Assembly: GCA_023426225.1 (NCBI GenBank)
Contig: JAFABD010000212.1
Location: 1 to 8,313 of the forward strand
Direction of reading: 5' to 3'
From: Pseudomonadota bacterium
Lineage (GTDB): Bacteria > Pseudomonadota > Alphaproteobacteria > Sphingomonadales > Sphingomonadaceae
DNA length: 8,313 nt
The position numbers were made by a program, and so were the translations under genes. Below the pieces are notes generated by a model. The model saw nothing but the letters and a program-made list of their open reading frames with translations, did no database searches and was not told where the DNA came from. Within the stretch, counting starts at the first letter, position 1. Each line of letters opens with the position of its first letter. Below, piece after piece: positions 1 through 5,971 of the stretch.

Positions 1-54
1 CGCCCAGGCGCTCCGCCGCCGCGCCTAGCCGCCGCTGCGGCGCGCCATGCCGGG

Positions 55-106
55 GTGCGTCGCGCCGCATCCTGCGCTACACTGCCGCCCAGCCGCCAAA
101 GAGGGG
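55..106 (+). promoter_or_regulatory. Possible promoter and ribosome binding site of the response regulator gene
   Basis: A -10-like hexamer TACACT lies at 78-83 (four of six matches to the sigma-70 consensus); no convincing -35 is seen at the right distance (55-60 reads GTGCGT). A purine-rich GAGGGG at 101-106 lies 13 bases before the ATG at 120, which is long but is the only Shine-Dalgarno candidate. The assignment is weak and rests on position and motif only. Confidence 0.25.
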
Positions 107-119
107 ATTTGCGCGCGCC

Positions 120-785
120 ATGCCCAGCACCGTTTCCAGCGGCCTTGCCACGGCACGCGTCACGCGTTCGCCGATCCGCATCCTCGTCGTCGACGACCAT
201 GTCCTGCTGCGCGAGGGCGTGCGCGCCGTGATCGAGACCCAGGCCGACATGACGATCGTCGGCGAGGCGGACGGCGGCCGCGAAGCGATCGCCGAACATG
301 CCCGGCTGCGCCCCGACGTGGTGCTGATGGACCTTCAGATGGCCGACATGTCGGGCGTCGACGCGATCGCCGCGATCAAGGCGGCGGCCCCCGATGCGCG
401 CATCCTCGTCCTCACCACCTATTCGGGCGACGCCCGCGCGATCAAGGCGTTGCGCGCGGGCGCGACGGGCTATCTGCTCAAGGCGAGCCTGCGCAACCAG
501 CTCCTCGACGCGATCCGCTCGGTGCACCATGGCGGCAAGCATCTCGACGCGTCGGTCGCCACCGCGATCGCGCTGCACGTTCTCGACGACGCGCTCACCG
601 ATCGCGAGATCGAGGTGCTGACGCTCGCCGCCTGGGGCAATTCGAACAAGCAGATCGCGGCGCGTCTCGCTTTGTCCGACGAAACGGTGAAGGGCTATAT
701 GAAGACGCTGTTCGCCAAGCTGGGCGTCAACGATCGCACCCACGCCGTCACGCTGGCGGCCAAGCGCGGGCTGATCGAGCTTTGA
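120..785 (+). CDS. NarL/FixJ-type (LuxR-family) two-component response regulator
   Basis: This 221-residue protein is a cytoplasmic transcription factor switched by phosphorylation. An N-terminal receiver domain (about 18-135) shows the acidic pair Asp25-Asp26, the phospho-acceptor Asp71 in VLMDLQM, switch Thr99 and the conserved Lys121 in GYLLK. A LuxR-type helix-turn-helix follows (about 157-217), with LTDREIEVL, an NKQIAARL scaffold helix, the recognition-helix stretch SDETVKGYMKTLFAKL and NDRTHAV. Length and domain order are normal for the family. The Pro that usually follows the phosphorylation site as MP is Ala75 here. The frame is open upstream to the window edge, but ATG 120 is the first usual start and leaves a short 17-residue lead before the receiver. 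No histidine kinase is visible; one could lie upstream. It reads toward the hydrolase genes, so it may control them, but a 265-base gap separates them and nothing proves the link. Confidence 0.95.
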   Translation: MPSTVSSGLATARVTRSPIRILVVDDHVLLREGVRAVIETQADMTIVGEADGGREAIAEHARLRPDVVLMDLQMADMSGVDAIAAIKAAAPDARILVLTTYSGDARAIKALRAGATGYLLKASLRNQLLDAIRSVHHGGKHLDASVATAIALHVLDDALTDREIEVLTLAAWGNSNKQIAARLALSDETVKGYMKTLFAKLGVNDRTHAVTLAAKRGLIEL

Positions 786-788
786 CGC

Positions 789-817
789 CGCGGCGGGGCA
801 TGCGCCGCCCCGCCGCG
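789..817 (+). terminator. GC-rich hairpin after the response regulator gene (possible terminator)
   Basis: An 11-base-pair perfect stem (789-799 with 807-817) and a 7-base loop begin three bases after the stop codon. There is no T-run after it, so it does not meet the classic intrinsic-terminator pattern. Such GC hairpins after stop codons could still pause polymerase or protect the 3' end. A second 6-base-pair stem (815-820 with 831-836) overlaps it by sharing 815-817. Confidence 0.4.
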
Positions 818-1042
818 CCGTCCGGAACCGCGGCGCTTCGTGTCGATCCGCCGCGCTTCGCATCATTCCCGTCCAAGACGCGGCGGCGCGCCGCCGGGTA
901 CGACAATGCCCGTCGGCAAGGCCGCGTCGGCCGCCCGGCTTTTCGAAAATTCAGAACGGCGCGCAAGACTTTATCCGCATTCCCGGAAAACGCGAACGGA
1001 CTAGTCTGTCCCCATCGCTGCCGGACACCGGCCACCAAGGAG
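818..1042 (+). promoter_or_regulatory. Intergenic control region upstream of the hydrolase operon
   Basis: This gap has no credible coding sequence and holds several perfect palindromes: CGGCGGCGCGCCGCCG (881-896), TTTTCGAAAA (940-949) and GACTAGTC (999-1006). The last lies inside a wider dyad, GGAC-6-GTCC (998-1011), placed 40 to 53 bases before the ATG at 1051, a normal place for a repressor operator or a start-site-proximal element. AT-richer bases at 940-975, including TTTATC at 970-975, are the likeliest promoter area, but no clean -35/-10 pair stands out. AAGGAG at 1037-1042 lies 8 bases before ATG 1051 and is a good Shine-Dalgarno site. Confidence 0.45.
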
Positions 1043-1050
1043 CTGCCACC

Positions 1051-1710
1051 ATGACGATCACCGCCACCGCCACGCCCGGCAAATCGCTGATTTCGCCCCA
1101 GGACCACGCCCTGATCCTGATCGATTTCCAGTCGCAGATGGCCTTTGCGACCAAGTCGATCGACGCGACGATCCTGCGCAACAATGCCGGGCTGGTCGCC
1201 CGCGCCGCCAGCGCGTTCGGCGTGCCGACGATCCTGACGACGGTCGCGGAAAAGAGCTTTTCCGGCCCGATGTTCAGCGAAGTGACCGATCCGTTCCCGG
1301 GCCAGAAGCTGCTCGACCGCACCTCGATGAACACCTGGGAAGACGCGGCCGTGATCGAGGAGATCAACCGCATCGCCAAGCCGCGCATCGTGTTTGCCGG
1401 CCTGTGGACTAGCGTCTGCATCGTCGGCCCGGTCGCCTCGGCGATCGACCAGGGCTTCGAGGCCTATGTGATCACCGATGCCTGCGGCGACGTCTCGACC
1501 GAAGCGCATGAGCGTGCCGTCGAGCGGATGGTCCAGCTCGGCGCCGTGCCGATGACCTCGCTCCAGTATCTGCTCGAGCTGCAGCGCGACTGGGTGCGCG
1601 CCGAGACCTACGACTCGACCACCGGCATCGCGAAGCAGTGGGGCGGCGCCTACGGCCTCGGCGTCATCTACGCCAAGACGATGTTCGGCGCTTCCGTGGG
1701 GGGCCGGTGA
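1051..1710 (+). CDS. Isochorismatase-family cysteine hydrolase, YcaC-like
   Basis: This 219-residue cytoplasmic enzyme belongs to the isochorismatase-like superfamily, whose members hydrolyse amides, N-carbamoyl compounds or vinyl ethers through a Cys-centred triad. The fold signature is clear: ALILIDFQ with catalytic Asp25, and GLWTSVCIV with nucleophile Cys123, followed by GFEAYVITDACGD. The strand-loop before TSMNTWED holds Arg90 where most relatives carry the catalytic Lys; some YcaC-like members also vary here. No signal peptide is seen. The subgroup, judged from MNTWED and the Ala/Gly-rich tail, is the YcaC-like group of unknown substrate rather than true isochorismatase or nicotinamidase. 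A strong AAGGAG at proper spacing fixes the start. It is the first gene of the packed hydrolase set; the next gene starts 88 bases after its stop. Family assignment is firm; substrate is unknown. Confidence 0.93.
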   Translation: MTITATATPGKSLISPQDHALILIDFQSQMAFATKSIDATILRNNAGLVARAASAFGVPTILTTVAEKSFSGPMFSEVTDPFPGQKLLDRTSMNTWEDAAVIEEINRIAKPRIVFAGLWTSVCIVGPVASAIDQGFEAYVITDACGDVSTEAHERAVERMVQLGAVPMTSLQYLLELQRDWVRAETYDSTTGIAKQWGGAYGLGVIYAKTMFGASVGGR

Positions 1711-1764
1711 TCCTCCGGCCCGGCCGCGCCCCGCCCCCGCCTCCCCCCGAAACGCGGCCGGGCC
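1701..1764 (+). promoter_or_regulatory. Two overlapping, mutually exclusive hairpins between the two hydrolase genes
   Basis: Hairpin A pairs GGGCCGG (1701-1707) with CCGGCCC (1715-1721), and its 7-base loop contains the stop codon of the upstream gene. Hairpin B pairs GGCCCGGCCGCG (1717-1728) with CGCGGCCGGGCC (1753-1764), a perfect 12-base-pair stem with a 24-base C-rich loop. The two share 1717-1721 and so cannot form together. A ribosome at the stop codon would block A and favour B. There is no T-run after B, so this is not a plain intrinsic terminator; RNA stability, processing or coupling between the two genes are options. Confidence 0.45.
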
Positions 1765-1791
1765 ACCCCACCCTTCCTTCCACCCGAGGAG
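1764..1791 (+). promoter_or_regulatory. Leader with shared 12-base motif and Shine-Dalgarno of the alpha/beta-hydrolase gene
   Basis: CACCCCACCCTT (1764-1775) is followed by a pyrimidine-rich stretch and GAGGAG (1786-1791), seven bases before ATG 1799. The same 12-mer occurs at 5059-5070 before the VOC gene, with exactly the same distances to the Shine-Dalgarno (22 bases) and to the ATG (35 bases). Confidence 0.5.
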
Positions 1792-1798
1792 CTTTCAG

Positions 1799-2635
1799 AT
1801 GAGCACGATCACGACCAAGGACGGCGTTTCGATCTTCTTCAAGGACTGGGGCCCCAGGGACGCCCAGCCGATCATGTTCCACCATGGCTGGCCGCTCTCG
1901 TCGGACGACTGGGACGCCCAGATGCTGTTCTTCCTGGCGAACGGCTTCCGCGTCGTCGCGCATGACCGCCGCGGCCATGGCCGTTCGGAACAGGTGAGCG
2001 ACGGGCACGACATGGATCACTATGCCGCCGACGCCGCTGCCGTCGCCGAGCATCTCGACCTGCGCAACGCCGTCCATATCGGCCACTCGACCGGCGGCGG
2101 CGAAGTCGCCCGCTATGTCGCGCAGCACGGCATCCCGCAGGGGCGCGTCGCCAAGGCGGTGCTGGTCGCGGCGGTGCCCCCGATCATGGCGAAGACCGAG
2201 GCCTATCCGAACGGCCTCCCCCTCGAAGTGTTCGACGGCTTCCGCACGGGCACTGCGGACAACCGCGCGCAGTTCTTCCGCGATGTCGCCGCCGGCCCGT
2301 TCTACGGCTTCAACCGCGAGGGCGCGAAGGTCTATCCGGGCGTGATCGACAATTGGTGGCGTCAGGGCATGATGGGCAGCGCCAAGGCCCATTATGACGG
2401 CATCAAGGCCTTCTCCGAAACCGACCAGACCGAAGACCTCAAGGCGATGACGGTGCCGACTTTGGTGCTCGCCGGCGACGACGACCAGGTCGTGCCCTAC
2501 CATCAGGGTGCCGAGCTTCAGGCCAAGCTGCTGCCGAACCCGACGCTCAAGATCTATCCGGGCTTCTCGCACGGCATGCTCACCGTCAACGCCGACGTTC
2601 TGAACCCCGACCTGCTCGCCTTCGTGCGCGGCTGA
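1799..2635 (+). CDS. Alpha/beta-hydrolase, esterase / cofactor-free haloperoxidase type
   Basis: This 278-residue protein has the full alpha/beta-hydrolase plan of the bacterial aryl-esterase/cofactor-free haloperoxidase group (usually about 270-280 residues). An oxyanion-hole motif HHGWPLS lies at 28-34, HDRRGHGRS at 55-63, the nucleophile elbow GHSTGG places Ser97, the acid is Asp229 in LAGDDDQVVP, and the base is His258 in GFSHGM. No signal peptide or membrane segment is seen, so it should be cytoplasmic. Known relatives hydrolyse small esters and lactones and show perhydrolase or bromoperoxidase side activity in vitro; annotation pipelines often call them non-heme chloroperoxidase, but ester or lactone hydrolysis is the likelier role. 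GAGGAG seven bases upstream fixes the start. It is followed after 27 bases by the XapX gene and is very probably co-transcribed with it. Family is firm, substrate open. Confidence 0.95.
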   Translation: MSTITTKDGVSIFFKDWGPRDAQPIMFHHGWPLSSDDWDAQMLFFLANGFRVVAHDRRGHGRSEQVSDGHDMDHYAADAAAVAEHLDLRNAVHIGHSTGGGEVARYVAQHGIPQGRVAKAVLVAAVPPIMAKTEAYPNGLPLEVFDGFRTGTADNRAQFFRDVAAGPFYGFNREGAKVYPGVIDNWWRQGMMGSAKAHYDGIKAFSETDQTEDLKAMTVPTLVLAGDDDQVVPYHQGAELQAKLLPNPTLKIYPGFSHGMLTVNADVLNPDLLAFVRG

Positions 2636-2662
2636 TCGACCCGCGCCGGGGAGGATCTGCAG

Positions 2663-2911
2663 ATGAAGCCCTATCTGATCTCGCTTGCCGCCGGTCTGCT
2701 GGTCGGCGTCGTCTACAGCCTCCTCGGCGTGAAGTCGCCGGCGCCGCCCATGATCGCCTTGATCGGCCTGCTCGGCATCCTTGTCGGCGAGCAGGCGGTG
2801 CCGCTGGCGAAGCGGCTCTTCGCCGGCCACGACGTCGTCGCATACCTCCGCACCGATTGCGCCGAGCAGGTCCTCGGCCATCCGGTCAAGAAGCCCGACG
2901 ACCAGGCATGA
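2663..2911 (+). CDS. XapX-domain small inner-membrane protein
   Basis: This 82-residue protein has two short hydrophobic segments, about 4-22 and 30-47, joined by the motif VKSPAPPMIALIGLLGILVGEQ, which is the signature of the XapX/DUF1427 family. A polar, charged tail of about 35 residues follows, with a single Cys66. The family has no known biochemical role; the name comes from a gene near xanthosine uptake genes in E. coli. A good GGGGAGGA (2648-2655) lies seven bases before the ATG. Its stop overlaps the start of the amidohydrolase gene as ATGA, so the two are probably translationally coupled. From memory, XapX proteins often sit beside hydrolase and amidohydrolase genes, which fits here. 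It may be a membrane partner or a small transport or anchoring component, but this is inference. Confidence 0.88.
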   Translation: MKPYLISLAAGLLVGVVYSLLGVKSPAPPMIALIGLLGILVGEQAVPLAKRLFAGHDVVAYLRTDCAEQVLGHPVKKPDDQA

Positions 2912-4854
2912 GCCTCACCCGCCGCCAGACCCTCGCCGCCGCCGGCGCCACCGCCGCCGGCGCGCTGCTGCCCACCCCGCTCTTCGCAAGGAATGCCCGC
3001 ATGCCCGCCACCGACCTGATCCTCGTCAACGCCCAGGTGACGACGCTCGACCGGGAGAACCCGGTGGCCGAAGCGATCGCGATCCGCGACGGCAAGTTCC
3101 TCGCGGTCGGCAGCGAAGCAGAGGTCCGCGCCGCCGCCGCGCCGAACGCGCAGGTGATCGACGCGCACCGCCGCCGGGTGATCCCGGGGCTGATCGACAG
3201 CCACATGCACATCATCCGCGGCGGCCTGAACTACAATATGGAGCTGCGCTGGGACGGCGTGCCGAGCCTCGCCGATGCGATGGCGATGCTCAAGCGCCAG
3301 GTCGACAACACGCCGGCGCCGCAATGGGTGCGCGTGGTCGGCGGCTTTACCGAGCATCAGTTCGCCGAGAAGCGGCTGCCGACGATCGACGAGCTCAATG
3401 CCGTCGCGCCCGACACGCCCGTCTTCATCCTCCACCTCTACGATCGGGCGCTGCTCAACGCGGCAGCGCTGCGGGTGGTGGGCTATACCAAGGACACGCC
3501 GAACCCGCCGGGCGGCGAGATCGTGCGCGATGCCGCCGGCAACCCCACCGGCCTGCTGCTCGCCCAGCCCAATGCGACGATCCTCTATTCGACGCTCGCC
3601 AAGGGTCCGAAGCTGCCGGAGGAGTATCAGCGCAATTCTACCCGCCACTTCATGCGCGAAGTGAACGGGCTGGGCGTCACCGGCGTGATCGACGCGGGCG
3701 GCGGCTTCCAGAACTATCCCGACGACTATGCGATCATCGAGAAGCTGCATGCCGACGGCCAGCTGACCGTGCGGATCAGCTACAATCTGTTCACCCAGAA
3801 GCCCAGGGAAGAGCTCGCCGATTTCGCCGGCTGGGTGAAGCAGGTCACACCGGGGCAGGGCGACGACAGCTACCGTCACAACGGCGCGGGCGAGATGCTG
3901 GTCTACTCCGCCGCCGATTTCGAGGACTTCCGCGTCGCCCGCCCGGACATGCCGCCGACCATGGAAGGCGATCTGGAGCCGGTGATCCGCCTGCTCGCCG
4001 AGCATCGCTGGCCGTGGCGGCTTCACGCCACCTATGACGAGACGATCGGCCGCGCGCTCGACGTGTACGAGAAGGTGAACCGCGACATTCCGCTCACCGG
4101 CATCAACTGGTTCTTCGACCATGCCGAGACGATCAGCGACCGCAACATCGACCGCATCGCAGCGCTGGGCGGCGGCATCGCCGTGCAGCACCGCATGGCC
4201 TATCAGGGCGAGTATTTCGTCGAGCGCTACGGCGCCAAAGCGGCCGAGCGCACCCCGCCGATCGCCAGGATGCTCGCCGCGGGCCTGCCGGTCGGCGCGG
4301 GCACCGATGCGACGCGCGTGGCGAGCTATAACCCGTGGGTGTCGCTAAGCTGGCTGGTCACCGGCCGCACGGTGGGCGGGCTCAAGCTCTATCCGGGCGC
4401 CAACCGCGTCAGCCGCGAGAAGGCGCTCGCCATGTGGACGCACGAGAACACCTGGTTCTCGAACGAGGTGGGCAAGAAGGGGCAGATCAAGGCCGGCCAG
4501 CTCGCCGACCTGGCGGTGCTTTCGGCCGACTATTTCTCGGTGCCCGAGGACCAGATCGTCCATATCCGCTCGGTGCTGACGCTGCTCGGCGGGCAGGTGG
4601 TCCACGGCGACGGCGACTATGCCCCGCTCGCGCCTGCGCTACCCCGGCCGATGCCCGACTGGTCGCCGGTCGCGACCTTCGGCGGCTACCACCAGTCGCC
4701 CGAGACCCGCGCCCAGCTTGCCTCGGCGTGCGCCTGCCACAGCAGCTGTTCGGTCCACGGCCACGACCATGCCGCAGCGCTGGGTGCGACTGTGCCCGCC
4801 GCCGACGTCCAGAGCTTCTGGGGCGCGCTCGGCTGCGGCTGCTGGGCGGTGTGA
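2908..4854 (+). CDS. Tat-exported YtcJ-type metal-dependent amidohydrolase with Cys/His-rich tail
   Basis: This 648-residue protein is a member of the amidohydrolase superfamily, YtcJ/amidohydrolase-3 branch, expected to cleave amide-type bonds in the periplasm. ATG 2908 overlaps the XapX stop (ATGA) and gives an N-terminus with a twin-arginine pattern (LTRRQTL, Arg5-Arg6) and an Ala/Gly-rich core to about residue 27, so Tat export of a folded metalloenzyme is likely. Earlier in-frame ATG 2857 would lie inside the XapX gene and break the signal. The beta-sandwich part begins at DLILVNAQVTTLD (36-48). GLIDSHMH gives metal ligands His99 and His101; His373 (RLHATYD), His405 (FDHAE) and Asp467 (GAGTDATR) match the later ligand and base positions. 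At the end (608-648) is a tail with Cys608, 610, 614, 643, 645 and His611, 617, 619, 621. Substrate unknown. A leaderless alternative start at 3001 would make it cytoplasmic, but is less likely. Confidence 0.94.
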   Translation: MSLTRRQTLAAAGATAAGALLPTPLFARNARMPATDLILVNAQVTTLDRENPVAEAIAIRDGKFLAVGSEAEVRAAAAPNAQVIDAHRRRVIPGLIDSHMHIIRGGLNYNMELRWDGVPSLADAMAMLKRQVDNTPAPQWVRVVGGFTEHQFAEKRLPTIDELNAVAPDTPVFILHLYDRALLNAAALRVVGYTKDTPNPPGGEIVRDAAGNPTGLLLAQPNATILYSTLAKGPKLPEEYQRNSTRHFMREVNGLGVTGVIDAGGGFQNYPDDYAIIEKLHADGQLTVRISYNLFTQKPREELADFAGWVKQVTPGQGDDSYRHNGAGEMLVYSAADFEDFRVARPDMPPTMEGDLEPVIRLLAEHRWPWRLHATYDETIGRALDVYEKVNRDIPLTGINWFFDHAETISDRNIDRIAALGGGIAVQHRMAYQGEYFVERYGAKAAERTPPIARMLAAGLPVGAGTDATRVASYNPWVSLSWLVTGRTVGGLKLYPGANRVSREKALAMWTHENTWFSNEVGKKGQIKAGQLADLAVLSADYFSVPEDQIVHIRSVLTLLGGQVVHGDGDYAPLAPALPRPMPDWSPVATFGGYHQSPETRAQLASACACHSSCSVHGHDHAAALGATVPAADVQSFWGALGCGCWAV

Positions 4855-4870
4855 TGCTGGTGTGGATCAA

Positions 4871-5045
4871 TCCTCCCCTGCGAATGCAGGGGAGGGGGAC
4901 CGCGCCGCACAGCGGCGTGGTGGAGGGGCCGCGCCGTCAGGCGCGGTTCGCCTGCGCCTCCAGCGATCACCACCGCGTGCCGCGGCGACCCCTCCACCAT
5001 GTGCTCGCGCACATGGTCCCCCTCCCCCAGCAAGCTGGGGGAGGA
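4871..5045. repeat. Nested palindromic intergenic repeat element (REP/MITE-like)
   Basis: Most of the gap between the amidohydrolase and VOC genes is built from nested inverted repeats. From left to right: a 10-base-pair hairpin (4872-4881 with 4886-4895), a stem at 4899-4908 with 4912-4921 (one G-T pair), a 7-base-pair stem (4929-4935 with 4940-4946), a 9-base-pair stem (4996-5004 with 5009-5017), and a 10-base-pair stem (5021-5030 with 5035-5044). Long-range arms also pair: 4889-4901 with 5015-5027 (13 of 13) and 4918-4928 with 4989-4999 (11 of 11). The ends are short inverted repeats, TCCTCCCC and GGGGAGGA. No open reading frame or clear target-site duplication is seen. I recall similar CTCCCCTGC / GGTGGAGGGG repeats scattered between genes in sphingomonads; this was not searched. 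Confidence 0.8.
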
Positions 5046-5058
5046 ATGTGGTGGGCAG

Positions 5059-5086
5059 CACCCCACCCTTTTCATTCCCTCAGGAG
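5059..5086 (+). promoter_or_regulatory. Leader with shared 12-base motif and Shine-Dalgarno of the VOC gene
   Basis: CACCCCACCCTT (5059-5070), a T/C-rich spacer and CAGGAG (5081-5086) precede ATG 5094 by seven bases. The 12-mer and all distances repeat those before the alpha/beta-hydrolase gene at 1764-1798, although the spacers differ. It could be a shared regulatory or RNA-binding site, or a common initiation-region style of this genome. Confidence 0.5.
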
Positions 5087-5093
5087 TTTCGCC

Positions 5094-5969
5094 ATGCGCC
5101 TGTTCCTCCTCGCCTCCGCCCTCATCGTCGCCACCCCGGCGCTCGCCCAGCAGACCGCCGATTATTCGGTCGGCCCGCAATACGACACCACGCACGTCTA
5201 TGTGCCGGAAGACCAGTTCGACAGCTTCGTCACCAGCTTCCAGGCGACCTTCGGGGGCACGACCAGCAAGCAGGGCGTGTTCCAGGTGACGCCCACCACC
5301 AGCCTCACCAAGTCGCAGCTGGTGCTCACCCCCGCCGGCACCGTCTCGGTCTTCGGGTTCAAGACGCCGATCCCCTTCCCCTTCGGCGATGAGCGCACCG
5401 GCTATCTGGTGACCGACATCGACGCGGCTGTGAAGGCTGCCGTGCAGCACGGGGCCGTCCGCCGGCTGGTCACCTTCCGCGATCCCATCGGCCGTGACTC
5501 ACTGATCCAGTGGCCAGGCGGCGTGAACATGCAGATCTACTGGCACACCACCAAGCCGAGCTACACGCCGCTGGAGACGGTGCCCGAGAACCGCATCTAC
5601 CTGACCGAGGACTCCGCCGATCGTTTCGTGAAGAGCTGGATCGGCTATGCGCACGCCAAGGTGACCGCCGATAATCGCGCCGCGCCCGGCACCGAGGTCG
5701 GCGAGCCCGGCAAGACGATCCGCCGCATCTCGATCACCAGCGGCTATGGCAAGATGGTGGTGTTCGTCACCGACGGCCTGCTGCCCTGGCCCTATGGCCG
5801 CGACATGACCGGCTATGCCGTGCCCGATCTCGACGCGACGCTCGCCAAGGCCAAGGCCGCCGGCGTGCAAACGCTGGTGCAGCCTTATGCCGCAGCCGGC
5901 GGCCGTGCGGCGATCGTGCGCTTCCCCGGCGGCTATATCGCCGAGATCCACGGCCCCGCGGGCAAGTGA
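5094..5969 (+). CDS. Exported two-domain VOC (glyoxalase/dioxygenase-fold) protein
   Basis: This 291-residue protein starts with a typical Sec signal peptide: MRLFLL, a hydrophobic core, and cleavage expected after Ala18 in PALAQ. The mature part looks like two tandem VOC modules. Module one (about 30-155) opens with YDTTHVYVPEDQFDSFVTSF, contains TGYLVTDIDAAVKAAVQHGA and ends in WPGGVNMQIYWH. Module two (about 165-288) opens with NRIYLTEDSADRFVKSW, contains TGYAVPDLDATLAKAKAAG and ends in FPGGYIAEIHGP. Possible metal ligands are His34, the polar end of module one and Glu284, but the full set cannot be confirmed by eye. VOC proteins use a metal for glyoxalase, ring-cleaving dioxygenase, epimerase or resistance activity; which one applies here is unknown. 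Periplasmic place is predicted. The stop overlaps a possible GTG start of the DoxX gene (GTGA), which suggests coupling. The start is set by CAGGAG and the signal peptide. Confidence 0.88.
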   Translation: MRLFLLASALIVATPALAQQTADYSVGPQYDTTHVYVPEDQFDSFVTSFQATFGGTTSKQGVFQVTPTTSLTKSQLVLTPAGTVSVFGFKTPIPFPFGDERTGYLVTDIDAAVKAAVQHGAVRRLVTFRDPIGRDSLIQWPGGVNMQIYWHTTKPSYTPLETVPENRIYLTEDSADRFVKSWIGYAHAKVTADNRAAPGTEVGEPGKTIRRISITSGYGKMVVFVTDGLLPWPYGRDMTGYAVPDLDATLAKAKAAGVQTLVQPYAAAGGRAAIVRFPGGYIAEIHGPAGK

Positions 5970-5971
5970 CC

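Noticed and set aside
2..28. Possible last codons (AQALRRRA, then TAG) of an upstream gene, perhaps a sensor kinase
   Set aside because: Only eight codons are inside the window; other frames are open as well and nothing identifies it. A 5-base-pair hairpin just after it (30-42) is too small to count.
47..1054. Open frame overlapping the response regulator and the following gap on the + strand
   Set aside because: Its translation is Arg/Pro/Ala-rich and out of frame with the clear receiver and helix-turn-helix protein.
1717..1764. Intrinsic terminator after the cysteine hydrolase gene
   Set aside because: The stem is perfect, but the loop is 24 bases and a C/A-rich stretch rather than a T-run follows; recorded as a regulatory structure instead.
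1664..4191. Long open frames on the - strand opposite the hydrolases and amidohydrolase
   Set aside because: They mirror strongly supported + strand genes, have His/Arg/Asp/Gly-rich low-complexity translations, and match no family; antisense openness is expected at this GC content.
4861..5051. TGTGG at 4861-4865 and 5047-5051 as target-site duplication of the palindromic element
   Set aside because: The copies are not directly at the element ends (six and one bases away), and five bases match easily by chance.
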